From the NCBI RefSeq assembly GCF_014695575.1, contig NZ_JACJOO010000095.1, positions 110,470 through 174,469 of the forward strand: a DNA stretch of 64,000 nucleotides, in the 5' to 3' direction. Below are positions 55,684 to 64,000 of the stretch, one piece after another; positions within the stretch are counted from its first letter, which is position 1; the number at the start of each line of letters is the position of its first letter. The translations under genes were made by a program, and so were the position numbers. Below the pieces are notes generated by a model that worked only from the letters and a program-made list of their open reading frames with translations, was not told the origin of the DNA and ran no database searches. Source of the DNA: Leptolyngbya sp. FACHB-8 (GTDB lineage: Bacteria > Cyanobacteriota > Cyanobacteriia > Elainellales > Elainellaceae).

Positions 55684-56084
55684 AAGTAACTCCTTAGGTC
55701 ATTTAGAAGTTGAGTGAATGTATATTCACCTCACTCAACTTACTAGGGCAATGTATGGACAAATGTGAGGAAGGCTGAACTCTCATCTGGTTTTACCGTG
55801 AAGGCTTCGGTGAAAGAATACCTCGTAGGAGAGATGCGTTTTAGAGTGAGTAAACTGAGCGGGATTCCAGAAAGACGTTTGTAGTACGTAACCTTGCTCT
55901 GGAGTATGAATGTCTATGCAATATCGGAATTGACAGTGCGTTTCTATCAGAAATTGGTTATGGGAGTTACAAGAGTAGAAGTGTTATACCCAATCAATGT
56001 GCAGCTTCCTATAAAGACGGTATTACATCGATTGCAGATTGAAGTGTGACGAAATCCTGAATGCTGGCAACACCCCGATGATTG

Positions 56085-56215
56085 CAGCGGTTCTCATTAT
56101 GAGCTTCAAAGCCAAGATTGCGCGCCCATCGGGCGCGCAATCTTGGCTTTGAAACCCGAAAACCGCTTGCCTTCGGCAAGCGGTTTTCGGGCCTAATTCC
56201 ATACTGAGAATTGCT
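56085..56215. mobile_element. Family B MITE-like element, intact, with perfect 9-bp target duplication
   Basis: 131 bp; left terminus CAGCGGTTCTCA (two changes), right terminus TGAGAATTGCTG. The direct repeat CGATGATTG is at 56,076-56,084 and 56,216-56,224, identical on both sides. Hairpin 1 has arms CAAAGCCAAGATTGCGCGCC; hairpin 2 has arms CCCGAAAACCGCTTGCC. Both are perfectly paired. Confidence 0.93.
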
Positions 56216-56241
56216 GCGATGATTGGGTAGCGTTTGTATTA

Positions 56242-56330
56242 TAGCGCTGTGCGGGTTGATTAAGTACGGTGGTGTAGGGCACGAAGTGCCCTACACCACT
56301 GTTGCTGTACTTAACGCACTTGCACATTGC
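56242..56330. repeat. Family C MITE-like element, copy 2 (89 bp)
   Basis: AGCGCTGTGCGGGTTGATTA to TTAACGCACTTGCACATTGC-T, with a central hairpin GTGGTGTAGGGCACGAAGTG. It is 17 bp from the family B duplication. Confidence 0.78.
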
Positions 56331-56372
56331 TGATGTGCTTGCCGGAGCACAGGACAAAAAATAAAATTATTT

Positions 56373-56433
56373 CTAAAACCGAGTTTTTTGCTGTGAGAGT
56401 AAATATGCCACAACAAAAAAATCTCGGTTTTAG
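56373..56433. repeat. inverted repeat CTAAAACCGAG
   Basis: CTAAAACCGAG and its complement flank TTTTTTGCTGTG and CACAACAAAAAAA, which also pair, giving an imperfect hairpin of about 22 bp. Confidence 0.5.
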
Positions 56434-57275
56434 GACTCAGTCTACGCTGAGGTGTTTTACACAACACCCAATCAAAATATAGAGTCTTTGTGCAAGAAGC
56501 CGTAGTTCTAAAAGCGTCAGCTTTTAAGATTGAGTGCTACCGGTTTTCAATGCGGTAATGGTAGTGAATAAACGACCTCTACCATAACAGAATGAAGCTG
56601 AGTATAAATTCATGTTCTATGCATAAGGATAGATGATTATATGTAACTTTCGACGGATACGTTTCTGTTAGTATTTCAAGCTAATTAAGGCAGTTCATCG
56701 GCTTCATCGGTACTAAGTTTTGATTAGAATTGGAGGCCTAAATTATGAGAGCTGGTTTAACCTATTTTGACAATATAAAGGCTGGATTAATTTGAAGTTA
56801 GGGGCTATAAATTTAGATGTATTCACACTATGCCTTCGAAATTTCAGGGCGCATTTACTGTTTAGTCGTTTGTTATCGCGCTCTTTGAGCTGTAACGTCA
56901 GTTGATAACGGCTTCGTTGAGACCGTTCTGATGGGGCATCGTTCCATGCATCTATCTGCGCAAAAGCGCCTATGTATGGAGATTCGAAAATACTTTCGTT
57001 TGCCTTAACACCGCTTATTGCAAACACACACTCAAACTTTATCGATCCTCAAGTTCGTAGCTTCGCCAGTTCTTTAAGGCATAGATGCAGGCTTCTGCCC
57101 TGTGTCGCGATTGGGCATTGTCAAACAATGCTCTCCGTTTTGCACGGTTGCATCTCCCTAGCGATGCTCACGATGTTAATCGCGATCGCCCTTAGCAATG
57201 CCAGGGGTATTTACCAGCATCAGTAAGCGTGCAGAACGTTGATTTCAGGAATTTGGTCACGCATTAGGAGCAAAT
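56434..57275. other. long AT-richer leader region before the polysaccharide genes
   Basis: 842 bp without a supported gene. A 16-codon frame at 56,745-56,795 (MRAGLTYFDNIKAGLI) has a good GGAGG nine bases upstream and might be a leader peptide or a gene remnant. Longer frames at 56,743-57,027 (minus) and 56,972-57,226 (plus) have no protein-like character. The GT4 gene's AGGAG is at the end. Confidence 0.4.
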
Positions 57276-58577
57276 ATGCGAGTTGCTTTTCTAGTTCATG
57301 ACTTTCCCTCCCTGTCGGAAACGTTCATTATTAATCAGGCAACGGGTTTGATTGATCGAGGCCATGAGGTTGATATTTATACCAATCGCGTTCATCACAA
57401 CGCTAAAATGCATCCGGATGTGATGAAGTATGGGCTGTTGGAGCGAACCCGCACGCTACTCCCGATACCATCCTCTCTCCTGATGCGAGTCCTGATTGGA
57501 ATCAGCTTGTTTATTACGCACTTCTATCGGAATCCTGCACTGTTTTTGCGATCGCTCAACATTTTTCGCTACGGCCTGGGTGCTCTGGCTCTTCGACGTG
57601 TTTATGTAGCGGCTGTGTTGGCTGATAAACCTGCTTATGACATCGTACATTGCCAATTTGGTACGCAATGGTCAAACGGGATGACATTCTGTGAGTTGTT
57701 TCGGCCTAAGGCGAAGCTCATCGTAATGTTTCGAGGCTATGACATTAGCAGCTATGTTCAGGAGCGGGGTGAGCACATTTACGATGCCGTATTCCGAAAG
57801 GGGGATTTTTTCCTCGCAAACTGTGATTTTTTCCGACAACGGGCTATCAAATTAGGATGTGATTCTAACAAAATCGCGGTGCATCGTTCAGGCTTAGATT
57901 GTGGCAAGTTCCCGTATATTGCGCGGCATCCCCGCCCTGAACGTGGTGTTAGCATTGCTACCACTGGACGGTTGGTTGAGAAAAAGGGAATTGAGTACGT
58001 GATTCGGGCGATCGCCCAGCTCCTACCCATTTATCCCACGTTGCAATACAACATCATTGGGGATGGGATCTTAAAGCCCAAACTCCAGCAATTGATTGAT
58101 GAATTGGAAGTGGGTCATGCAGTTCATCTATTGGGATGGAAAAATGAACAGGAAATCACTGAAATTCTCAAAGATACCGATGTGTTTGTGGCGCCCAGTG
58201 TCACGGCTGAGGATGGCAATCAAGATGCCCCAACCAATGTGTTGAAAGAAGCCATGGCAATGGGCCTACCCGTTATTGGTACCTGGCATGGGGGTATTCC
58301 TGAACTGGTTAAAGACGGGATCAATGGCTTTCTGGTGCCTGAACGAGATGTCGCTGCACTAGCCGATCGCCTGTCCTACCTGATTCAACACCCAGAATCT
58401 TGGGAACCTCTGGGCCGTTCCGGACGAGCCACTATCGAAACTCAGTACAACCTGGACACCCTGAATGAGCGATTAGTAGACCTCTATCAGGGCTTGCATT
58501 CTGCCACAGATGCGGCCCGAGTAACCCCACCCGTGTTTGCGACGAAACCGACGACTGCTCAAGCTCCGACAACGTGA
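57276..58577 (+). CDS. glycosyltransferase family 4
   Basis: The 433-aa protein is a GT-B enzyme, like the WcaL/colanic-acid group. It opens with VAFLVHDFPSLSETFI, has RGYDISSYV and ITTTGRLVEKKGIEYVIRA-type segments (here SIATTGRLVEKKGIEY), and the donor-binding PSVTAEDGNQDAPTNVLKE with EAMAMGLPVIGTWHGGIPE. It probably adds a sugar to a lipid-linked polysaccharide on the inner membrane. Start set by AGGAG. The GT2 gene follows after 9 bp and a flippase after that, so this is an exopolysaccharide or O-antigen-like operon. Confidence 0.92.
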   Translation: MRVAFLVHDFPSLSETFIINQATGLIDRGHEVDIYTNRVHHNAKMHPDVMKYGLLERTRTLLPIPSSLLMRVLIGISLFITHFYRNPALFLRSLNIFRYGLGALALRRVYVAAVLADKPAYDIVHCQFGTQWSNGMTFCELFRPKAKLIVMFRGYDISSYVQERGEHIYDAVFRKGDFFLANCDFFRQRAIKLGCDSNKIAVHRSGLDCGKFPYIARHPRPERGVSIATTGRLVEKKGIEYVIRAIAQLLPIYPTLQYNIIGDGILKPKLQQLIDELEVGHAVHLLGWKNEQEITEILKDTDVFVAPSVTAEDGNQDAPTNVLKEAMAMGLPVIGTWHGGIPELVKDGINGFLVPERDVAALADRLSYLIQHPESWEPLGRSGRATIETQYNLDTLNERLVDLYQGLHSATDAARVTPPVFATKPTTAQAPTT

Positions 58578-58586
58578 GGAATTCTT

Positions 58587-59690
58587 ATGACAACGCCATC
58601 TCCAATGATGCCATCGACGAATTCATCCACAACCCCAGTCACCATCGTGGTGGTTCCTCGGGAACGCTTCAGCTGTACGCAAGCTTCCCTGGAAAGCATT
58701 TTTGAACATACACCGCAGCCTTTTAATCTGGTATATGTAGATGGCAATTCTCCGGGCCATATCAAGCGCTATCTAGAAGAGCAGGCCCAGGCCCACCAAT
58801 TCAAGCTAATTCGCACCGATCTCTATCTTTACCCCAACCAGGCCAGAAATTTGGGTCTGGAGCAGGTGACCACTCAGTACGTCGTGTTTATTGACAATGA
58901 TGTCATTGTCTCTCCCGGCTGGTTAGATACCCTGGTGCAATGCGCCGAGGAAACCGGAGCCGCCGTGGTCGGCCCTCTTATGTGCCAGCACGAACCCATT
59001 CACGAAGAAATTCACTTTGCAGGGGGTGAGTCCCACGTTTGGGTTGATAAGACTGGGCGGCGGCGATTGCGCGAGAAGATGTACGACCAGGGCCATAAGG
59101 TGGTGGAGATGAGCGATCGCCTTCAACGCCAGGAGACAGAACTCGCAGAATTCCACTGCGTGCTGGTGCGGACTGAAATCTTCGATCGCGTCGGCTTCCT
59201 GGATGAGAAGATGCTCAACACCAAAGAGCACCTGGATTTCTGCATGACGGTACGGCAAGCCGGAGGCAAAGTGTTCTTTGAACCCGCTTGCATTGTCACC
59301 TACGTCCCCGGCCCGCCCCTGGAGAAGAGCGACTTGCATTACTACATGCTGCGCTGGAGCAATGCCTGGACACTGGCTAGCCTTAACCGCCTTCGGGAAA
59401 AGTGGGATTTAGCAGAAGACGGCTACTTCCAGAGTAAATACAAGAAATTGGGATGGCGACGCCATATCACCATCACCAAGCCCCTGGTGAACCGTCTAAC
59501 CCTGGGCAAAGGCAATAATTTCCTCGCCCGTGCTCTGTCAAAGCTGGAACATAACCTCAACACCTATTTGACCGATCGCCACTCACATCTACAGCAGCGT
59601 TATGCTAACCTGCGCGCCACTCATTCGAAAGAAGCGGCCCCTGAGGTGCCAGTCTCACCCGCGACCCCTACCTTCAGCAAAACGGCTTGA
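58587..59690 (+). CDS. glycosyltransferase family 2
   Basis: The 367-aa GT-A enzyme has VTIVVVPRERFSCTQASLES, the YVDGNSPG segment, the DXD-like FIDNDVIVSPGWLD, and the EHLDFCMTVRQAGG acceptor-base region. About 100 C-terminal residues are helical (EKWDLAEDGYFQSKYKKLGW...). It follows the GT4 gene by 9 bp with GAGGAA ahead of the ATG. It probably works on the same glycan. The sugar is unknown. Confidence 0.91.
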   Translation: MTTPSPMMPSTNSSTTPVTIVVVPRERFSCTQASLESIFEHTPQPFNLVYVDGNSPGHIKRYLEEQAQAHQFKLIRTDLYLYPNQARNLGLEQVTTQYVVFIDNDVIVSPGWLDTLVQCAEETGAAVVGPLMCQHEPIHEEIHFAGGESHVWVDKTGRRRLREKMYDQGHKVVEMSDRLQRQETELAEFHCVLVRTEIFDRVGFLDEKMLNTKEHLDFCMTVRQAGGKVFFEPACIVTYVPGPPLEKSDLHYYMLRWSNAWTLASLNRLREKWDLAEDGYFQSKYKKLGWRRHITITKPLVNRLTLGKGNNFLARALSKLEHNLNTYLTDRHSHLQQRYANLRATHSKEAAPEVPVSPATPTFSKTA

Positions 59691-59733
59691 CCTTGTTGAG
59701 GTTAAAGAACCTGAGTTAAATAGCCTGTATACC

Positions 59734-59786
59734 TTGTGGGGTGGGGCTCTTGCCCTCCTGATCCAGTGGGAATATCCCACCCCACA
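59734..59786 (+). terminator. inverted repeat between GT2 and flippase genes
   Basis: TTGTGGGGTGGG pairs with CCCACCCCACAA across about 29 nt. No U-run; possibly a small palindromic repeat or an attenuating structure inside the operon. Confidence 0.45.
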
Positions 59787-59881
59787 ATTACTTCCAAAAT
59801 TTGAAGAGTTTGGGAAATGAACCTTTCAGGGGGCTGTTAAGAACCCAATCCCTATGCCCCTAATCACGAGTATGTACGGAT

Positions 59882-61342
59882 ATGAGCATTAAGCAGAAGG
59901 CAATTCAAGGTGTTGTTTGGTCAATTGTGCGGAACTGGGGAAGCCAGGCTGGCACATTAATTATCTTCTTCATCCTGGCCCGTCTGGTGGAGCCCCAAGA
60001 TTTTGGCTTAATTGCGCTGGCCAATGTTTTCCTGGGCTTCATGCGGCTTTTTCTGGAACAGGGTTTTGGTCAAGCCATCATTCAGCGAGAGGACCTGGAA
60101 CCGGAACACTTGAACACCGCTTTCTGGATCAATTTAGCTGTAGGCGTGCTGCTAGCCGCCATGGGATTTTCGGGCGCTGGGCTGGCAGCGAATGTCTTTG
60201 GTGAACCTGCTTTAACGCCGATTCTCCGATGTTTCTCGGTTCTATTTATTGTGTCTGCCCTGAACAAGGTGCAGCAATCCATTCTGGAGCGCAAGTTTCA
60301 GTACAAGACGATCGCCGCTCGCTGGCTTGTGGCTACTTTCGCTGGGGGAGCCATTGGTATTCTAATGGCGTGGCGCGGCTTCGGAGTTTGGAGCCTGGTA
60401 GCGCAGCAGATGGTCTATGAAGCCCTCGGTTCAATCACGTTATGGGTCTGTAGCGATTGGCGTCCGGGCTTTAAGGTGTCGGCCCGCCATTTTCACGATC
60501 TGTTCGGGATCGGGGTACACATTATGGGGTTCAACTTCCTCACTTTCTTCAACACCCGCATTAATGATTTCCTCGTAGGCTATTTTTTAGGAGCCACAGC
60601 ACTTGGCTATTACACCGTTGCGTATAAAGTGCTCAACGTGATGACGCAGTTGTTGGTTAACACCACTCGAGACGTGGCACTGCCCACCTTCTCCCGATTG
60701 CAGTCTGACCCAGAGCGCTTCCGTCGAGCTTTTTACAAGGCGACGCAACTAACCAGTACGATTGCCTTTCCTACATTTTTGGGGATGGCAGTGCTGGCTC
60801 CAGAGCTGAATGTGCTGTTGTTTGGTGAGCAGTGGGCTCCCTCGATTCCATTAATGCGAATTCTGGCGTTTATGGGAGTCCTGCGAGCCATTACCTTCTT
60901 TAAGGGGTCTGTATTTGTGGCGATGGGCAAACCTGCCTGGTGGTTCTGGCTCAGTGTGTTGAATGCGACGTTGAATTTGGTTGGATTTGCGATCGCCCTC
61001 CCCTTCGGCATTATGGCTGTCACTGCTGCATCTGTTATTCGCGGCTACCTCGTCTTCCCCGTTGGACAATGGGCCGTTAGCAAGCTGATTCAAGAGCGTT
61101 TGTCGACATATCTCGGTACGTTTGTTGCTCCCGTGTCGAGTGCTGTGGTGATGGCAGGCGTCATTTTAATCGTAAGGGCTGCGCTCCAGGATGTTTTGAA
61201 GCCTCTGGAATTGTTAATTGTAGGGACTGCTATTGGCAGTCTTGTCTATGTCACCATGATTTATTTGATATCTCCCAAGTTGTTTACAGAACTGTTGGGC
61301 ATTGCGCGGATGGTTGCTTCCCGCTCAAAAACTCAAAGCTAA
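59882..61342 (+). CDS. lipopolysaccharide/polysaccharide flippase (Wzx/WzxC-like, MOP superfamily)
   Basis: The 486-residue protein has about 12-14 transmembrane helices and the family opening GVVWSIVRNWGSQAGTLIIF, then ILARLVEPQDFGLIALANVF and FINTRINDFLVGYFLG-like segments (here FFNTRINDFLVGYFLG). It should move lipid-linked glycan units across the inner membrane. It lies 191 bp after the GT2 gene, on the same strand, with a hairpin between, so it may be partly independently transcribed. Confidence 0.92.
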   Translation: MSIKQKAIQGVVWSIVRNWGSQAGTLIIFFILARLVEPQDFGLIALANVFLGFMRLFLEQGFGQAIIQREDLEPEHLNTAFWINLAVGVLLAAMGFSGAGLAANVFGEPALTPILRCFSVLFIVSALNKVQQSILERKFQYKTIAARWLVATFAGGAIGILMAWRGFGVWSLVAQQMVYEALGSITLWVCSDWRPGFKVSARHFHDLFGIGVHIMGFNFLTFFNTRINDFLVGYFLGATALGYYTVAYKVLNVMTQLLVNTTRDVALPTFSRLQSDPERFRRAFYKATQLTSTIAFPTFLGMAVLAPELNVLLFGEQWAPSIPLMRILAFMGVLRAITFFKGSVFVAMGKPAWWFWLSVLNATLNLVGFAIALPFGIMAVTAASVIRGYLVFPVGQWAVSKLIQERLSTYLGTFVAPVSSAVVMAGVILIVRAALQDVLKPLELLIVGTAIGSLVYVTMIYLISPKLFTELLGIARMVASRSKTQS

Positions 61343-61364
61343 ATAGTTCACATATCAATACTCT

Positions 61365-61439
61365 GGACAGTTTTTCTGAAACCCTTGATTTTGCGTGCGC
61401 GAAGCGCACGCAAAATCAAGGGTTTCAGAAAAACTGTCC
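61365..61439. repeat. perfect 36-bp palindromic hairpin
   Basis: Two perfectly complementary 36-nt arms (starting GGACAGTTTTTCTGAAACCC) enclose a GAA loop, 22 bp past the flippase stop. An outer TAGTTC (61,344-61,349) / GAACTA (61,440-61,445) pair surrounds it. It may end the transcript, but it is far longer than an ordinary terminator. Confidence 0.85.
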
Positions 61440-61454
61440 GAACTAATGACATAT

Positions 61455-61543
61455 AGCAATGTGCAAGTGTGTTAAGTAGAGCAACGGTGGTGTGATGCAC
61501 TTTGTCCCCCACGCCACCGTACGCAGTCAACGCGCACAGCGCT
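61455..61543. repeat. Family C MITE-like element, copy 3 (89 bp)
   Basis: AGCAATGTGCAAGTGTGTTA at the left and GCGCACAGCGCT at the right. The same length as the other two copies but more diverged in the centre (GGTGGTGTGATGCACTTTGTC). Confidence 0.72.
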
Positions 61544-61546
61544 TAA

Positions 61547-61583
61547 AAAGAGAGGGTGAGTGCGCCGCACTCACCCTCTCTTT
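61547..61583 (-). terminator. aldehyde dehydrogenase gene terminator
   Basis: AAAGAGAGGGTGAGTG pairs with CACTCACCCTCTCTTT 17 bp beyond the minus-strand stop. Confidence 0.75.
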
Positions 61584-61599
61584 GATTATTTAGCTGTCA

Positions 61600-63090
61600 C
61601 TAGGCATCTGCTTTACCAAAAGTGGTGAAATGCCAGCCCTTGCGCTGCTCGCCTGTAATGTCGAATACCACATGCTTCACAACAGTGAACTCCTCTAGAG
61701 CATAGTGGGACATGTCCTTACCCACACCGCTCATTTTGAAACCACCATGGGGCATTTCGCTGGCGATCGGCAGGTGATCATTCACCCACACCGTACCTGC
61801 TTGAATTGCCTTGGACATTCGCATCGCCCGTTGTACATTCAGCGTCCACACACTGCCGGCCAAGCCGTAGGGTGTATCGTTCGCCAACTGCATCGCCTCT
61901 TCTTCGGTTGAGAAGCGATTGACCGTAACCACGGGACCAAAGATTTCCTCACATACACAGCTAGCGGTGTGAGGCGGGTCTACCAAAATCGTTGGCGGGA
62001 AGTAATAACCCTCGCTGGGCACGCCTGAGCAAGTAATCACCTGAATGCCCTGCTGCTTGGCATCCTCCACATAACCCTTCACTTTATTCAGTTGAGCTTG
62101 GCTGGAGAGGGGGCCAATATCGGTGTTTTCGTCAAATGGATCACCCACAATTACCTGCTTTGATAACTCTGTGAAGCGGGCGAGGAATTGGTCATACACG
62201 GCATCCTGTACATAAATCCGGGTAGCCGCAGTGCAGTCCTGACCTGAGTTGACGTAAGCTCCAACTACGGCACCGTGAGCTGCGGCTTCAATATCCGCAT
62301 CATCAAACACCACGAAGGGAGCTTTGCCACCCAGTTCCAGGGTGACGCGCTTGATCATGGGGCTGGCGAGTTCAGCAACCCGTTGTCCGGTGCGCGTGCT
62401 ACCCGTAAAGGTGATCATGCCGATGTCGGGATGGGTGCAGATCGCTTCACCGACTTCAACACCGCCGGTCACGATATTGATCAACCCTTCAGGAAGCCCT
62501 GATTCGATAGCAATTTCTGCCAGCCGAATGGTGGTAATGGGGGTGTTAGGGGCGGGTTTGAGAACGACAGCATTACCAGCAGCGATCGCCGGGCCAATCT
62601 TCCACACCGCCATCATCAGCGGATAGTTCCAGGGCGTGATCGCACCCACTACGCCGATAGGCTCTCGCCGTATCATACTGGTGTAGCCACCCACATACTC
62701 GCCTGCTGCTGTCCCTTCCTGTCGCCGCGCTGCTGAGGCAAAGTAGCGAATGTTATCAATGGAGAAAGGAATATCTCCGTTAATCGTCAACTTGGTGGCT
62801 TTCCCGGCGTTCAGGCTCTCCAGCTGAGCCAGTTCGTCGGAATGCGCTTCCAGGGCGTCGGCAAGTTTCATCATGGCCGCGCAACGCTCACCATAGGACA
62901 GCGCCCCCCAGCCCACCTGAGCGGCCTTTGCCGCTTGCACGGCCCGGTCTACATCGGCTTTCGTTCCCAGGGCGACGGTGGCAAATACCTGGCCCGTTGC
63001 CGGATTGATGAGATCCTCGCTCCCGCTCGTAATCTTCTCGCCCCCAATAATCAGGGGGTAGTGAACCATCTTTTCCGTCGTAGAAACCAT
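61600..63090 (-). CDS. NAD(P)-dependent aldehyde dehydrogenase (aminobutyraldehyde/betaine-aldehyde type)
   Basis: The 496-aa enzyme has the aldehyde-dehydrogenase set: TPWNYPLMMAVWKIGPA, FTGSTRTGQRV, the Glu motif LELGGKAPFVVF, and the catalytic Cys in NSGQDCTAATR. NSGQDCTAATR and the C-terminal HLPIASEMPHGGFKMSG resemble gamma-aminobutyraldehyde and betaine aldehyde dehydrogenases. The exact substrate cannot be set from sequence. It is not the same type as the SSADH at 22.5 kb. Single gene, convergent with the polysaccharide operon. Confidence 0.92.
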   Translation of the reverse strand: MVSTTEKMVHYPLIIGGEKITSGSEDLINPATGQVFATVALGTKADVDRAVQAAKAAQVGWGALSYGERCAAMMKLADALEAHSDELAQLESLNAGKATKLTINGDIPFSIDNIRYFASAARRQEGTAAGEYVGGYTSMIRREPIGVVGAITPWNYPLMMAVWKIGPAIAAGNAVVLKPAPNTPITTIRLAEIAIESGLPEGLINIVTGGVEVGEAICTHPDIGMITFTGSTRTGQRVAELASPMIKRVTLELGGKAPFVVFDDADIEAAAHGAVVGAYVNSGQDCTAATRIYVQDAVYDQFLARFTELSKQVIVGDPFDENTDIGPLSSQAQLNKVKGYVEDAKQQGIQVITCSGVPSEGYYFPPTILVDPPHTASCVCEEIFGPVVTVNRFSTEEEAMQLANDTPYGLAGSVWTLNVQRAMRMSKAIQAGTVWVNDHLPIASEMPHGGFKMSGVGKDMSHYALEEFTVVKHVVFDITGEQRKGWHFTTFGKADA

Positions 63091-63293
63091 AGAACCTCTT
63101 GAAATTGAATCGCTTTAGAGTAGGGACTCTCTACAAAATCTGTTTAATCTATCGAATTTTTGTCGCGCGTTCTGTTCAAAGCCTAATACTTCAGACTGAG
63201 GATTGAGGGGCTAAAAGAGGGAAGGTTTAGGTTTTGTGACATTTGAAGCTATGGATGAAGCTAGGGATGTTGTCCTGTGAAGTAGAGGCAACA

Positions 63294-63851
63294 TCAACCA
63301 ATTTCCCGAACCACCCGGCAGGGATTCCCAACGGCAATGACCCCGGATGGGATCGATTTTGCAACAACGCTTCCTGCTCCAATGGTTGTATTGTCCCCAA
63401 TAGTCACCCCTGGGCAAATGATGGCTCCGCCACCAATCCAAACATTTTTGCCAATTGTGATGGGAGCAGCTAACTCTAACCCCGTCGTTCGGGTAGCGGG
63501 ATCTGTGGGGTGGTAAGCCGTGTAGATTTGTACGGCGGGTGCAATTAGGGTATTGGCACCAATGTGAATAGGGGCACAGTCGAGCAGGACGCAGTTGAAA
63601 TTAAGGTAGACCCCATCCTCAAAATGAATGTTGATACCGTAATCACAATAGAAGGGTGGCTCAATCCACACGTTGTTACCGCAGTGACCCAGAAGTTGTT
63701 GCAGGAGGCTCGATCGCCCCTCTCCATCATCTGGCGAACTTAAGTTGTACTCATACATCAACCGTCGCGCATGGGTGCGCTCTGTCACTAACTCTGGGTC
63801 TGAGGCCAGGTAGAGTTCCCCAGCCAGCATCTTTTCCTTCTCAGTACTCAT
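63294..63851 (-). CDS. maltose/galactoside O-acetyltransferase family protein
   Basis: The 185-residue left-handed beta-helix acyltransferase has the Maa-type N-terminus (EKMLAGELYLASDPELVTERTHARRLMYEYN). Its hexapeptide repeats are GINIHFEDGVYLNFN, TIGKNVWIGGGAIICPGVTIGDNTTIGAGSVVAK. The catalytic His is in IYTAYHPTDPATR. It transfers acetyl from acetyl-CoA to a sugar hydroxyl. It might act on the nearby polysaccharide's sugars, though it is oppositely oriented. Length typical. Confidence 0.92.
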   Translation of the reverse strand: MSTEKEKMLAGELYLASDPELVTERTHARRLMYEYNLSSPDDGEGRSSLLQQLLGHCGNNVWIEPPFYCDYGINIHFEDGVYLNFNCVLLDCAPIHIGANTLIAPAVQIYTAYHPTDPATRTTGLELAAPITIGKNVWIGGGAIICPGVTIGDNTTIGAGSVVAKSIPSGVIAVGNPCRVVREIG

Positions 63852-63963
63852 AGGTCTTTAAGGCGATCGCTTGGGTCATCAAACTAGTGGGTCATTTGAC
63901 TCGAATATCGCCATTTTTTATAGGCGGCTGTCAAGATAGTAGGGAACCCTTGGGTGCCCTGCT

Positions 63964-64000
63964 ATGACCCGTCGCCAAAAACATCCCCTGCGTGATCTGA
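63964..64000 (+). CDS. N-terminal fragment of a gene cut by the window edge (possibly a transposase)
   Basis: ATG at 63,964 opens a frame that runs off the end: MTRRQKHPLRDL. The basic opening is like those of some cyanobacterial transposases, but twelve residues cannot establish that. No terminal inverted repeat was recognised upstream. Confidence 0.3.
   Translation, partial: MTRRQKHPLRDL

Noticed and set aside
56743..57027. 94-codon minus-strand frame in the gene-free region
   Set aside because: No ribosome site and no recognisable family; it also overlaps the small plus-strand frame with a better start.
55684..57275. Genomic island or prophage in the 1.6-kb gene-free region
   Set aside because: No integrase, tRNA or att-like repeats; only palindromic elements and non-coding sequence were seen.

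Overview
The window is chromosomal DNA from a cyanobacterium. The evidence is the dense scatter of the HIP1 octamer GCGATCGC (inside genes and between them), oxygenic-photosynthesis genes (chlD for chlorophyll, psaK of photosystem I), the Calvin-cycle type GAPDH (gap2), and gene orders familiar from cyanobacteria: tig-clpP-clpX divergent from asd-dapA-rnj, murC-murB, and succinate-semialdehyde dehydrogenase next to an acetolactate-synthase-like 2-oxoglutarate decarboxylase. I cannot name the genus from sequence alone. No rRNA, convincing tRNA, CRISPR array or intact insertion sequence was seen.

Layout. 1-9 kb: chlD, a site-2-type protease, psaK, trpF, folE with an SDR reductase, accA, and a small membrane protein. 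9-14.5 kb: a secreted pentapeptide-repeat protein, then leuC and leuD separated by an SDR and a signal-peptidase-I-like membrane protein whose catalytic Ser position reads Ala. 14.7-22 kb: a secreted beta-propeller-like protein, gap2, nadD, murC, murB and an EbfC/YbaB protein. 22.5-28 kb: the cyanobacterial TCA bypass pair, an SRPBCC protein with a zinc alcohol dehydrogenase. 28-36 kb: ispD, argF, an LRAT-like protein fused to a PspA-like coiled coil behind a subtilase, a BolA-family gene, thiS and a DUF1517 protein. 36.7-43 kb: a fused pair of arsenosugar-type glycosyltransferase domains behind an L,D-transpeptidase, and a very large PstS-like/DUF4912 protein. 43-52 kb: rnj, dapA, asd; tig, clpP, clpX. 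52-55.7 kb: a hydrolase, a redoxin overlapping a cupin gene, a membrane protein. 55.7-64 kb: a 1.6 kb gene-free, repeat-bearing stretch, then a polysaccharide operon (GT4, GT2, Wzx-like flippase), an aldehyde dehydrogenase and a maltose-acetyltransferase-like gene.

The most unusual content is between the genes: at least six families of short palindromic, non-coding, MITE-like elements. One family (called B here) has CAGCAATTCTCA terminal inverted repeats, carries two hairpins whose inner stems differ between copies but stay paired, and sits between 9-bp direct repeats in three copies. One B copy is inserted inside a member of another family (A); removing B plus one 9-bp duplicate restores A to exactly the 91 bp of its intact relative. 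A second nesting (D inside E) occurs near 52.2 kb, and a D element supplies the stop codon of thiS. These show that the elements were mobile and that several families were active at different times. No transposase for them is visible in the window, except for the possible first codons of one at the right edge.
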